NCBI RefSeq assembly: GCF_963678635.1
Contig: NC_087064.1
Coordinates: 20,136,509-20,200,508 of the forward strand
Reading direction: 5' to 3'
DNA from: Symsagittifera roscoffensis
Lineage: Eukaryota > Xenacoelomorpha > Acoela > Convolutidae
Length of the DNA: 64,000 nt
A program made the position numbers and the translations under genes. Of this stretch, positions 1 to 13,200 are shown in pieces; the stretch's first letter is position 1, and every line of letters starts with the position of its first letter. The notes under the pieces are model-generated. The model was not told the origin of the DNA, did not search any database, and saw only the letters and a list, made by a program, of their open reading frames with translations.

Positions 1-139
1 TTCCATGTAAAGTTCGAATTCCTGAGAGATCGAACCATTGGGTAATTTTGACCTGATAATGACACTATACCAAAAGTCCATCCAAACAAATTTTTCATTT
101 CTAATGGGACAGAAATATTCATCGCCTTCTTAATTTTAG

Positions 140-660
140 ACGATGGACCCCACAAGCCAGAAAGAAGACATCAAAATACCCGCCGCAAATATCCAATCGG
201 AAATAGGAGAATTATACAACAGCCAGAATGTTATCCTATGTTTGGTTATAGTGGCTATTAATATCGTCACAGGAATATTCGTAGTATTTTGTTGCAATCG
301 AAACAAAAAATGGAAAAGCTGGCCAGAACAGAAAACTCCGACAAAAACGCGATTGATAGCTCCCGAGTGCAAATACCCCGGAAAATTTCTCGATGAAAGG
401 AGTCAGCCTGTCAAGATTAGCTCTACAACTTCCTGCTCAAAAACGAAATGACGTTGAAGAAATTTTACCACGATCGACATAAAAGATTCCAGCGGCCGAA
501 AGAGGAAAGAAAAATGGCGAACAATTACCTTCTCTGACAGAGCTGATGGTTGGGTTTCCAGAGCAAAAACCGATAAAAAAACATATCTGCTGCAATTAAC
601 TGCAACTGGAGAACTCTTAACTCTTAGATAATTAGAATTTGAATAAATTATCGAATTAAA
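140..660 (+). CDS. Unrecognised exon-like ORF with one transmembrane segment (coding 143..451)
   Basis: A 102-residue plus-strand frame starts at ATG 143 in a strong context (A at -3, G at +4) and stops at 451. Residues 30-51 (VILCLVIVAINIVTGIFVVF) form one hydrophobic segment followed by a basic stretch NRNKKWK, predicting a cytoplasmic C-terminus. A splice-acceptor-like CCTTCTTAATTTTAG ends at 139, immediately before the ATG, and AATAAA lies at 642-647. It could be the last exon of a gene nested antisense in VPS13 intron 27, or a chance or decayed ORF. No family was recognised. Confidence 0.3.
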
Positions 661-1081
661 ATTAGAATTAAAGTATTTTGAATGCACTTATCCGATATTT
701 TTAGATGTACCAACAAGCAGAATAGTTTGACGATAGTAGAGGCAATCGAACTCTTTTTATTTCAACCTCCTGGCATTATTATAAAGATTTATGATTTTCT
801 AATTTATCTTCCGGATTAGTCTCCTAGTGGAAATCATAACTTTCCAAAAAAGATTCCAACTTAAATGTCTTGATTTAGTTTGTTGTCTTGGTTATGACCA
901 CAAATCAGGAATTTTTTCAAGAATTTCATTATTTTCTCATAAAAATCAGTCTCAAATTACCTCAAAAATCTCATAAATCAACCAGACTATTTCGATACTT
1001 CCCAGTTTCCTTCCCATGGTGATTATTTTATAGCTTGTAGACAATGTAAGCTAGATTGTTCTAGAGCACCGAATGACTAAC

Positions 1082-1240
1082 CAATGAGGCTGATTTTTCC
1101 GCATCAAACCACTGTCCGTAGGTGATGCACTGCGCCTGGTTGCCCTTCCTCACTGTAACGTAGCCAGGGTATCTCTTGTCTGTCTGGTCTGTTAGATCCA
1201 CGTCCAGTTTAGTACTACCCTGCACTGCCTCATACACGAC
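1082..1240 (-). CDS. VPS13: VPS13 exon 27 (last coding exon in the window)
   Basis: Residues 2372-2424: VVYEAVQGSTKLDVDLTDQT, YPGYVTVRKGNQAQCITYGQ. It aligns in length with the family's 'AQLGKARLHLKLLDYLNHDW-SEYHI'. Donor TTG|GTTAGT, ends in phase 0; the next exon lies outside the window. Confidence 0.85.
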
Positions 1241-4200
1241 CTGAACAGACAAGGAGAGTAAAAAAGACATGGTTCACTAAAAAACGAATGAGTTTATTTC
1301 AAATAAATTTATTCAGAACAGCTTGATAAAAAATCAAACATTAACTCAAACTAAAAGACCTTTTTTTTTGAGAAAAAACAAACGATCATAACAGCCAATA
1401 TAAATGTCTTCACTACGTTCATTGACACTTTTTGACTTCACCGCATGCTTTAAGTTTTAAAATTGCGTTGCTATTTTCCATTTCCAGCGGCAACCGATAA
1501 CTTTGATAACTACCCATGTACAAAAGAAAAGTTGCACCTTAAAATAAATGCAGAAACGAAACTACACTTCACAAATTCAAACGAGAAAATAGCAATAAAC
1601 GAGTAGCTCTAAAAGGGTCAAAAATAGTAAACATAGCCAATAGACAGTTGGAAACGAGTCAATATACGCAAAACAACAAAGAAAATGCAGACTTGTTTTT
1701 TTGAAAAAACTTCCTTTACAGAACAACATGTATGTCCTTAGAACTCTTTGATTTTGGAGAACAAAGATTTGCGTTTTTAGATAAATAAAACTCAATTTGA
1801 GAAAACTGGAGTGTTACGTAAATTTTTTATTTTCTGGGAAATCTTAAAATTAAATTCCACTTTCGAACGTAGAAATCAATTACGTTTTTCGTGAACTTAA
1901 CAATTCTGCTGTTCGATAGTCGAGTTTTCCTTCCTTTGAACAAAAGAAAGGAACCGAAATCAAAAGAAGAAATCAAAAGTCAAACCAACGCAAAGAATCA
2001 AATTTGAGCGTCAAAAACTTCACATATTTTCCTCAAAAAAAACAAAAAAATTATCACGGCCAATATGAGTCTGAACTACGTTTATATGAGTCGGAACTAC
2101 GTTTGTAAAAGAGAAGACTCTTAAAAAGAGAAGAGGGTAAAATTTGAAAACAATTCAAAAAGAAAAAAATTAAAGAATTTTGGAAAATAAATGTCCTGCA
2201 AGGGAAGCAAACCACATGCCTCAAACATTCAAATAGACCACCCTACACATCTGTGCGACTACCTTACATAAATGAGAGAATACCCTACATAATTATGTTT
2301 ATGACGCGTAAAGAACCGAAACACTAGCCACTGATAAAGCGGAAAAAAACGCCACTTACACTGCCAATGCTGTGCAGAAAACGTGCCACCAAAATGAGCG
2401 CTAATATGTGCAAGTTGAGATTGAAAAAAAGGTCACTTGTTTAAATATATATTTTAAAAGCCTTATCTGAACAGAACAATTCCATTAAGCCTAAAATAAA
2501 TGTTAATCCAATTTGTTTAAAAAATTCAAAAAGGAGCCCATAGGGCTCTCTGGAAGGAGAATCTACCCCAATTTTGGAATTTCCCTGAAAGCCACTTAGA
2601 ATTTTTAAGTTTCTAACTTAGGGTAAAATTAACTAAAAAACTTAGTAAATTTTATTATAAATTCGGTACTATGTTCTGATGAAATCGAAATGTGTTAATA
2701 CTTCAAATAAAACTCCATCCGCCAGGTTGCTAATTTAACATAAGTGCAGCAAAGCATGTGATCCTCATGGATTCGGTAGCTGTCCTCTCTGGTGCAATAT
2801 GTATAAATTTTGTTCAAAAGTTACCGATGTTAATCTATACTTCTTTTTTTATATAAACTGATTTTTCTCAAAAATAAGGACAGGCGGAGCCAAATTTTTC
2901 GTCTGGAACTACGAGTATATTTGTCATCCATAAAATGCATTGAGTTCGTAACGATCGGCTTAGCAGCAGATCTACGTAGGAAGCTAAACAGCTCGTACAT
3001 TGTTCATTTCCCGAGTAGACACATGGTTTCAATTCAGATTGCACCTTTTTCAACATGCCAAACTTTTTCAGGATTGCGATGAAAAAAATTTAAAGTTTTG
3101 TTGATACCACATTTTTTGCTGTGAAATCAACAGTACACTTGAAATAGCAGTGACCTAAGAAAAAAAATCAAAAAATTACAAAATATCCATAAGAAAAACC
3201 TTTTCTTATATTTTAAATTTTTTACTCAAAGGGATCTTAATTAGGTTTAAGAAACTGCAATAATGAGAGGTAACAATAGCGGAATAAACGTTGAAATTGT
3301 CGGAGAACTAATTCACGAGGCCAACCTCTCATCAGCTTTTGTCCAATTTAGTCTGAAAACCGAAAAAAAATATTTACGATACGACACTTCGATATTTGAA
3401 TCTCTCTGAGCTTTCTTTATGTCCCTAAGTTTGGTACTTAAAAACCCAACCTACACCACTCGCTTCAAGAGACTGGTCGGAGAACAAAAACGAAAAAATT
3501 CAAAAATTGACTAGCCTCTTGTTCTCCGTAGGCGAGCATCTGGTAAGATCTGGTGTTGGCCGTGTTGCTTCCACTGTTCGCATCTGCCGCTCTCACTCTG
3601 TGGTAGATGGGGTAAGGGGACAGGTTGCGCAGAATACAAGTGGGCTTCATGTGAATGACGTAATGAGGAGTGTCCTGCAGACGACCTTGGATCGTGCCGA
3701 ACTAGCAAACATAGCATCAATTCACCCTAATACCTTGGCTTTAAATATAATTATTTGGCTTCCATGCAACGCCTTCATTAAAACAACCAAATTGAATATC
3801 AATTCATTGTTTTCACCCTACCTTGATAGTCTCAAGCTGCAAAATCATTCTGAGAGGCAACAAAGTTTCAGATCTCGCATACTCAGGATCCACATTACAC
3901 TGCTCAATCAGAACCCTCCTCGCGCCTCCATTCTTCTTGATCACTCTCCAATCTATCGCCTTCTGAGAAAAGGACCACCTAGCACGTTCGCCTTCTTTCA
4001 CTCTCGGTTTGATGAACATCTGGCTTTCCAGAGGGTAGAATGCCTGCTCCATTGGCACCCCGAATTTTCCACGTGGTTCCACACAGCCCAGGAGAGTGTC
4101 TTTGTGGAATATTTCGAAGAAAATGTCGAAGTGGTTTTGAAGGATCAGTGAAGACGATATTGTACAGACGTTTTGGTGTCCGTTCGAATTTAGTCCGTTT

Positions 4201-7200
4201 TGCACCACCAACGAAAACCTAAATATTTTAATTGTTAATTTTTGCAATGACTTTCCATTATCCAATTCAATCAAAATTTGAACTGTACTTCCAAAAATTG
4301 GTAAAACAACAGTACTTGAACCTTCATCGCTCAAAAAAGAGTTTATTTCCAGATAGTTAAGAAACTTATACAAAATTCGGAATTCTGAAACGACAAAAAC
4401 CTGAATAAATTAATTGTTAATTTTAGCAATGACTTTTCCCATTATCCGATTCATTTTATTGTCGGGTAAAGATTTTGTCAGGGACGGATCTATATTTTTC
4501 TAGGCTTTACATCTGCAATTATAAACAAGTAGCAAGTAGCACCGAATGTTCTAACCATATTCATAAGAAAAGTTTTTGTTTTCGATATTTTGTTTTTAGT
4601 GTTTTTGAATTAGTGTCGTTTCTTGTGCGCGTGGTGTGATGAAAAAACTAAACAAACGCATATAAAGTTAGTTAATTAGGCATAATCGACAAAATTTGTC
4701 TTCACAAAAATCAAGAACATACAAAAAAAAATTTAAAAAGAATTAACTTTTTTTTTTTAGAATTTTGCACAAAACTTTTGAATTTTTTCATTTTCTTTGA
4801 AAGCTATTATTACCGAGCTGTTCGTGCCAAACGCAAAAAGAACAAATTTCATAAAACGAAAGTTACTTACTCGATGTCTTTACTTGCTCGAAACAAGGCC
4901 TTAACTCATAAAAATTCAAACAGGTTTTTCTCGACACTGGGACAACGGTTTGAAATTTTTAAAAGTCGTTCAAATCAAGAGTGAAAAGATTTAATATGAA
5001 ATATCCCTCGACACAATCTGATGATTTTTTAGTACCTGATTTGGATGAAAAACAAAAAACTAACACACCCAAACACAAAGTTCCTCCCTATTTGCCTTGG
5101 TCGGAACAACAAGCTGCCAGAAAATGCCTCCAAAATTATACAACGCCGAAGGCATTTGGAAGTGTTAACTAGCTCAAGAAAAATGAGCACATTCAAAAAC
5201 AAAATATTTGAACTTCGGCCTCTTCAATTTATGGTTTGAGACTTTTTCGATAAAGCTCACTCAATTTGCGAAAATTAGAACAAAAAATTTTCCAATCCAC
5301 TGTTAGTTCAAAAAGTTATGTCCGCTCAAGAAACTAAAAGTCATTCAAAGCTCTTGGCGCCATTTGCAATTGTTCTCAGAAAATGTTATTATTCTTTTAT
5401 TAAAGAATTGAATCAACGAACTAACCCCAAAAACACAATTTCTTTGAGATTTCTTCCCAACAAAAAAAAAACAAACACAAGATCTGAAAAAAACGAAACT
5501 TCAATTGGTTGATTTAACTAGCAACCACCGAAATCAAAATAGAGCCAACAGTTAGATAAACTACGACGATCTAACGGAAACCAAAAAAAAATATTTAAAC
5601 ACTCGAAGGAAAACACATCGTGTTAAAACTCTTTGAATTTCACCAATTTTTAGATAAAACTGATTCACGTTTTTCTGCAACACTTGTAGTTTTTGGATTT
5701 TTTTTTGTTTCAACTTTTGGCTTAAAAATGAACAAAAATCAAACCGCGAAAAATAAAATTTGAAAGTGAACAAGCGAAGTGCATAAGTAAAAAAATATAT
5801 ATCAATACGACGAATTCAAGTTTCCTCACTGCGTTGATTGACATTCAAAAAAACTTTATTTTCATGCCGCAAACACACTGGGTTTTGTGAACTTTACAAC
5901 TTCGTTTCTTACAATTAGCTCTGAAAAAAAACATCCGAAAATAGAACTATTAGGGTAAAGATAACCAATTAACAAAAATAGCAAAAAAAACATTTTGAGT
6001 CAAGGAAACTTTGTGGCCAAGTAACTTGCAACAATTCAGTTAGTAACAATTATTTGAATGGTATTAAATTTGGTTCAATTCGTGGCGCTGAAATAAGTCA
6101 CGCTGCACTTTGAGCATCACAAATACGTGCATAAAAACGCGCATAACTTCGTCCAACAATTTTCAAAGTACTAAGTTCTGAGCCCAAAACTTTCAGAAAA
6201 ATCATTCCATGCTATTTAGCCGTCTACCATTTGATCCCAGGTGCCAATAAGTTCAGAGCGGTAATAAAACATCATTTTAACTTAGCACTTAAATGGGCAA
6301 CTTTTTTTTATAAAAGGGCCGCAAGAATAGCATTATTGAAAAACTCCAAAGCTCCAAAATATCAAATGACATCCAGACTGAGTTCACTACCACTCAATCC
6401 AAAAACCTGACTATAAAAAATAGCCCCAATAGACAGTTGGAAACGAGTCAATGATCGCAAAGATTAAAAACAACAAAGCCAACAGAGTTGAAAAATAGTC
6501 AATGAACGCAAGGAAACAGAAAATAATACTGATAGTTTTTTTACCTTATAAAACTATATGCCCTCAAAGCTCTTAAAACTTCAAAAACAATTTATGAATT
6601 CCACTTTCGTGATCATATTAACTCAATTCGAGAAAACTGGATCAATGGGTGAAATTCTTATTCCGCTGTGAAAACTGAAAAAAAGTTCACCTTCGACATT
6701 AGAAGTCAATCACAATTTTCGAGACCTTTACGCTTTCGTAATTGGAGAGCGCAGTTCTCCTACCTTTTGGCAGATCAACTGCGAACGCATTAATGAGTCT
6801 TGAAAGCACTTCTGTAGTTATAAGAGCCTTGAAGACTTTTACTGAAGAAAAAAATCATCACGACTATATAGTCTACTTAATCTGCATTACGTATCGATTC
6901 TTAAACATAGCCAACAAACAGTTAAGAAAGAGTTATAACGCAACTAAACAAAAAAAACTGACAAAATTTTCGAAACTTGGAAAAAAACTTCATCTTTCCA
7001 AACTACAGAGAAAAACAATCAATAAAACATTCATATAATCCAATTTGTCATTTTCGAATCTCATTTTTCAATTTTCGAAGAAAAAAAGATGGCTTCAAAC
7101 AGCGTGACCAATGCAGTGACTCAACGGGACCTAGTGAATTTCGAAGAAAAAAATAGATGGCTTTAAACAGGGTGACCAACGCTGTGACTCAACGGGACCT

Positions 7201-10200
7201 AGTGAATTTCGAAGAAAAAAATAGATGGCTTTAAACAGGGTGACCAACGCTGTGACTCAACGGGACCTAGTGAATTTCGAAGAAAAAAATAGATGGCTTT
7301 AAACAGGGTGACCAACGCTGTGACTCAACGGGACGTAGTGAATTTCGAAGAAAAAAATGGATGGCTTTAAACAGGGTGACCAACGCAGTGACTCAACGGG
7401 ACCTAGTGAATTTCGAAGAAAAAAATAGATGGCTTTAAACGGTGACCAACGCAGTGACTCAATGGGACCTAGTGAATTTCGAAGAAAAAAATAGATGGCT
7501 TTAAACAGGGTGACCAACGCAGAGACTCAACGGGACCTAGTGAATTTCGAAGAAAAAATAGATGGCTTTAAACAGCGTGACCAATGCAGTGACTCAACGG
7601 GACCTAGTGAATTTCGAAGAAAAAAATAGATGGCTTTAAACAGGGTGACCAACGCAGTGACTCAACGGGACCTAGTGAAATTCGAAGAAAAAAATAGATG
7701 GCTTTAAACAGGGTGACCAACGCAGTGACTCAACGGGACCTAGTGAATTTCGAAGAAAAAAATAGATGGCTTTAAACAGGGTGACCAACGCTGTGACTCA
7801 ACGGGACGTAGTGAATTTCGAAGAAAAAAATGGATGGCTTTAAACAGGGTGACCAACGCAGTGACTCAACGGGACCTAGTGAATTTCGAAGAAAAAAATA
7901 GATGGCTTTAAACGGTGACCAACGCAGTGACTCAATGGGACCTAGTGAATTTCGAAGAAAAAAATAGATGGCTTTAAACAGGGTGACCAACGCAGAGACT
8001 CAACGGGACCTAGTGAATTTCGAAGAAAAAATAGATGGCTTTAAACAGGGTGACCAACGCAGTGACTCAACGGGACCTAGTGAATTTCGAAGAAAAAAAT
8101 AGATGGCTTTAAACGGTGACCAACGCAGTGACTCAATGGGACCTAGTGAATTTCGAAGAAAAAAATAGATGGCTTTAAACAGGGTGACCAACGCAGAGAC
8201 TCAACGGGACCTAGTGAATTTCGAAGAAAAAATAGATGGCTTTAAACAGGGTGACCAACGCAGTGACTCAACGGGACCTAGTGAATTTCGAAGAAAAAAA
8301 TAGATGGCTTTAAACAGGGTGACCAACGCAGAGACTCAACGGGACCTAGTGAATTTCGAAGAAAAAAAAATAGATGGCTTTAAACAGGGTGACCAACGCT
8401 GTGACTCAACGGGACGTAGTGAATTTCGAAGAAAAAAATGGATGGCTTTAAACAGGGTGACCAACGCAGTGACTCAACGGGACCTAGTGAATTTCGAAGA
8501 AAAAAATAGATGCCTTTAAACGGTGACCAACGCAGTGACTCAATGGGACCTAGTGAATTTCGAAGAAAAAAATAGATGGCTTTAAACAGGGTGACCAACG
8601 CAGAGACTCAACGGGACCTAGTGAATTTCGAAGAAAAAATAGATGGCTTTAAACAGGGTGACCAACGCAGTGACTCAACGGGACCTAGTGAATTTCGAAG
8701 AAAAAAATAGATGGCTTTAAACGGTGACCAACGCAGTGACTCAATGGGACCTAGTGAATTTCGAAGAAAAAAATAGATGGCTTTAAACAGGGTGACCAAC
8801 GCAGTGACTCAACGGGACCTAGTGAATTTCGAAGAAAAAATAGATGGCTTGAAACAGAGTGACCAACGCAGTGACTCAACGGGACCTAGTGAATTTCGAA
8901 GAAAAAAATAGATGGCTTTAAACAGGGTGACCAACGCAGAGACTCAACGGGACCTAGTGAATTTCGAAGAAAAAATAGATGGCTTGAAACAGAGTGACCA
9001 ACGCAGTGACTCAACGGGACCTAGTGAATTTCGAAGAAAAAAATAGATGGCTTTAAACAGGGTGACCAACGCAGAGACTCAACGGGACCTAGTGAATTTC
9101 GAAGAAAAAATAGATGGCTTTAAACAGGGTGACCAACGCAGTGACTCAACGGGACCTAGTGAATTTCGAAGAAAAAAATAGATGGCTTTAAACAGGGTGG
9201 CCAACGCTGTGACTCAACGGAACAAACGGGACCTAGTGGAGACGCACTAAGAACAAAAAGAAAAAAGAACAAAAAGGGACGGTCACAATTGTTCTAGGAA
9301 AACCTTAAGGTAAAAAACTAGGTCCCGACGCATCAAAAAAAAGAACAAAAAGGGACGGTCACAATTGTTCTAGGAAAACCTTAAGATAAAAAACAGGAAT
9401 TGTTTAAGTTCGTTTAATCAAAAATAAGGTCGGTCAAAAAAACTATCAGTTATGGCAGAAGACTGGACGTCTTTAAGGAGAGTCTGAACGGCATTTTCTT
9501 CAAGTAGTTGGATTTTTTTAAACCTAGTCGAGCTGCGCCTCCAAAAAAGCGATATCTTTCTCTGTCTTGCCTATCTTCGCATTAAACTGCTTCGGAGTGC
9601 GCCTTTTGAAGACGTGGAGCTCCTCTCGGAGTTTCTCAGCATGTTCCCGTTTTCTCCCGTTCATCGCTGGGTTTTGTGACACATTTTCCTAGTAAGAAGA
9701 AGCAGCTGTTTTTAGGAGATCGTGCAGGTGTTGCGGAAACGTTTGTTGTTCGCAATTAGAACGGTCGAGTACTTCCTGTACTACACGAATGGAATTGCAG
9801 GTTTCCAAACATGAATTGCTTTGCCACAACGTTTCAGCGGATTTCTTCGTTGAGAAGCCAGACTCAGTGTTCATATTTTGAGGACAGACAAAAAGCGTAA
9901 ATTCACACAGACACGCAATTGTCGGCCAACAATCCAATTCTCCGGCTTTGAAGAGTCTCGTCAGACTTCTTTCATTGTTAAGCCTTTGATAGCAATAAAC
10001 TCATCGACCGTATTAATCGAAGATAACTTGAAGCAAGAGGCATATTCTGGTAACTTGGAAACAGCGACATCAGTCAGTTCACTGATACGTTTCAAGACTA
10101 TATGACATCACTTCGCTAATAGAGATGTAAGAAACGGTTGAAATTATTTTGTAGAAACTAACCTAAATTGAGAAAACTGGACAAAAAGGTTCACTGGGAA

Positions 10201-13200
10201 ATCTGATAATTAAATTCCATTTTCGAACTAAAGTCGATCAAGTTTTTGATGATTTTTACAGTTTTGCTGTTCGGTAGTGTAGTTTGCCTTTCTTTTAGCA
10301 AAAGATATTAACTGAATTTAAAAAGAAATCAAAGTCAAACAGCAAAAAATCAAACTTTAGCTTGAACAAATTTTAAGACTTTCAAAATCATAACGACCTA
10401 TATAAGAGACTGAACTAAGTTCATCGACTCTTAAAAACGAATGGGGCAAAACAATTTTTATAACGGTTGCTAATCTCAAGCGTATACATACACAGATTGT
10501 TTTTGTTGACATTATGGGCGATCTTTATAAAAGGGAGGGATCATTATGTTTTTCCTAGCCGTTAAAGGTCTGGATTATTTGAGCTTGGTTGCTTGGCTAC
10601 TTAGCGCGAAACCAATGTATACTTAAAAAACAGCCAGCATATTTTACACTTTCTACAAAGAAGCGAAGATGCATTTGTATTCTGGAGTTTGACTTCCTTT
10701 CAACAAAGGAAATGAACTAAGCTTCATGAAAAAAGTCAGACCGCTAAAAAAACTCAAACCGCAAAATTGAGCGTGAGAAAGTGAAAAAAATCTCTAAGAC
10801 CTATTTAGGAGTCTTCACTACGTTCATCGAATATTAACAAATCAATGCCATTTTTTTTTGTAAATCTGTACACATGGGGCAGTTGTACAACCTTTTTTGT
10901 AGCAACTGAGTTTATGTGGTAAAAACAAACGAAAGCTCATCCCGTTTTATTGTTGTGAACGACTACAAATTTAAAAAAGATTGACCTCTTTTAAGTTAAA
11001 ACCAAAAATATCATCAAAAATGTAACCGCAACACCTGCCTGATAATTTGCTGCTTTTATTAATTCGTTACAACTAAACACTACGTTGAACACGGCCCCAA
11101 ACCCAGTATATCGTTAGCTCCACAGAAAAACACCCTCAACCAGAACACCAACCCAGACACAAAAAAAATCATGCGTCGAGAGGCTGAAACCTTTTAACCT
11201 GACGCATAAAAACTAGCAATAGCAAAATGCAACATGCAGGATTTACTGTTAGTATGATTGGCTTAGATGAGGACTTTTTGAGATTGGATGTTTACCGTCT
11301 TTCAAGAGGAAAGTGATTGATCAATTCAACTTTTGAATTGGAATGTTGAGCATAGGAGATTGATTTATGGATAAAGCTCCAAATTTTTCGGCATGAAGAT
11401 TTTTTCTCTTTCTGCTCTTTCGTCGTTTTTGGTATCTCGAGAGAAGGTTCACACCTGCAAATTCTATTTTAATATACTGAATGAATCAATGAACCCACAA
11501 AGACACATCGCTTCTACACGGATGCGGAGCTGCTAGCACAAACGAGGAAATAGAAAAAAACTAGCCTAAAAGGATCAAAAAGTGAGAAAAAAAGGAAAAC
11601 TAAAGCTAAAAGTAATAAAAATTCGGTATGTGGCGGAATCGAACCCCCTACCTCGAAATCAACATTATAAGGGCCTAGTATCTGCTCCATGCGCGCATGA
11701 TCTCTATTGAACACTAGCCACCAATAACCCAGATACAAAGATAAAATTCGGTTCTTTTGCCATTTCCACCACCTGTGATTTTTTACTTGTGATTGTTTGT
11801 TCGCACTGTCAATTGTTACAGAAATTGACATGCTGACTGATTAGGCCAAAAATATTGGGTCTCCGTGGGTAACCGTGTATAACACTTTGTTACAACATAA
11901 AATTGATGCTTCTGTGAGGTGGAGGGAAGGTAAAAAAAAGTCCTTAATGCTACGCAATAAAGTTTACCAGGTATAATGCTAAATCAGCAAAAATAAACCA
12001 GAAGTGATGCTATTGCTGCTAAGTGCCACCAGATAAATGAGCACTTTCATTTGGGACTCGGGTTGAAAAAAGTTTAATTCGTAGTATGGAACTAATCTCC
12101 GCTTGTGACACTACACTCAAGCTCATTAAAACGACAATGAAGGTGGCTTAGAGATCCTACCAGTAGCGTATTCAGGGTAAAAATGAGGTAGATCTCGCTT
12201 TGGTAAACATATAAGTTATGTTTATACTTTGCAGCGTGCGTCTAAAAACACAAACATAACCGACAGACAACTGGAATTTTCAATGAAGTCAAGAGGCCAA
12301 GAAATAAATATGGACGAGTTTTCCCATATCTGTGAGTCAAAACTCAGACCAACTTTGCTTAACACTGATAAAATTTTTAAGAAAATACGGCTGAATTGGC
12401 TTTTATGAATCTCCGCGAACATATTTGAGGTCGTCTAAACCATTAAGAAAAAACTCTCTACATCATGGTTCCTTCCCAACCACTTTAGGCGAAAAGCTGC
12501 AAAAATAAGAGATTATAGCAGCTAAATTAATGTAAAACCGGAGTAGAATCAACTTGGGACTTCAGTTGCTCGTGTTATTTGTAAACATCGTTTCAATTAG
12601 TCTGAAAAACGAAAAATTCCGACCACTTTTCCTCGACACTGAGAGCACTTCGAACACATACTTTAAATCCGAATCACGGCTAATAGGGCTTTAACATGAT
12701 ACCACATTTGACCCCAAACAAACTTTCTTTGATATGTAAACTTTCTTCTAGGGCAAAAACGAACAAACCCTTTGCCCATAGAATCAACCCTTCACTTCGT
12801 GAAGTGGTAACAACAGAAGTATATAACGCTCTTTGAATTAGACATTTTTATGATTGACTTTAAAAAAAAAACAATCCAATTTGTAACACAGAGGCAAGTG
12901 GAGCGTCGAATCATTAGCAATACAACACCAAAAATGGCATCGAGAGCCGGCGAATAAAAAAAAAGACATGTAAAAAAAACTTGAACACAGAGGTGAAGAT
13001 GCACTTCGCAATTACAAGCAAGAAAACGACAAAAAGCAGCTCTTTAAAAAAATCAGGAAAGGTAAGAGATAAGGCTCGAATAAAACAACTTCTGAACTGT
13101 GTCAGATTCGAACCTCCAACCTCGGGATTAGGAGTCTTACATCCTCGCATCTGCGCCAGGGGCCATTGAAAGATTGCAAGTACTACTCACAAAAAAAGCA

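Larger units (their letters stand above)
1241..3515 (-). other. VPS13 intron 26
   Basis: A 2.3-kb intron with a strong acceptor (CTTGTCTGTTCAG). It contains a family A copy (about 1605-2110) and a family B fragment (about 2320-2435). Nothing recognisable is seen at 2440-3500. Confidence 0.7.

Noticed and set aside
2868-3056. Possible extra VPS13 exon on the minus strand in intron 26
   Set aside because: No family similarity, no suitable splice pair, and exons 26 and 27 already join with the expected residue spacing.
3507-4151. 214-residue plus-strand open frame
   Set aside because: Lies antisense over VPS13 exons 25 and 26, whose minus-strand translation matches the family well; no independent evidence for a plus-strand protein.
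7299-8799. Repeated 63-72 residue minus-strand open frames
   Set aside because: Produced by the 68-bp minisatellite; the period is not a multiple of three and frames close every three units.
7073-9238. CRISPR-like array
   Set aside because: The whole 68-bp unit repeats with no unique spacers; it is a minisatellite in a eukaryotic intron.
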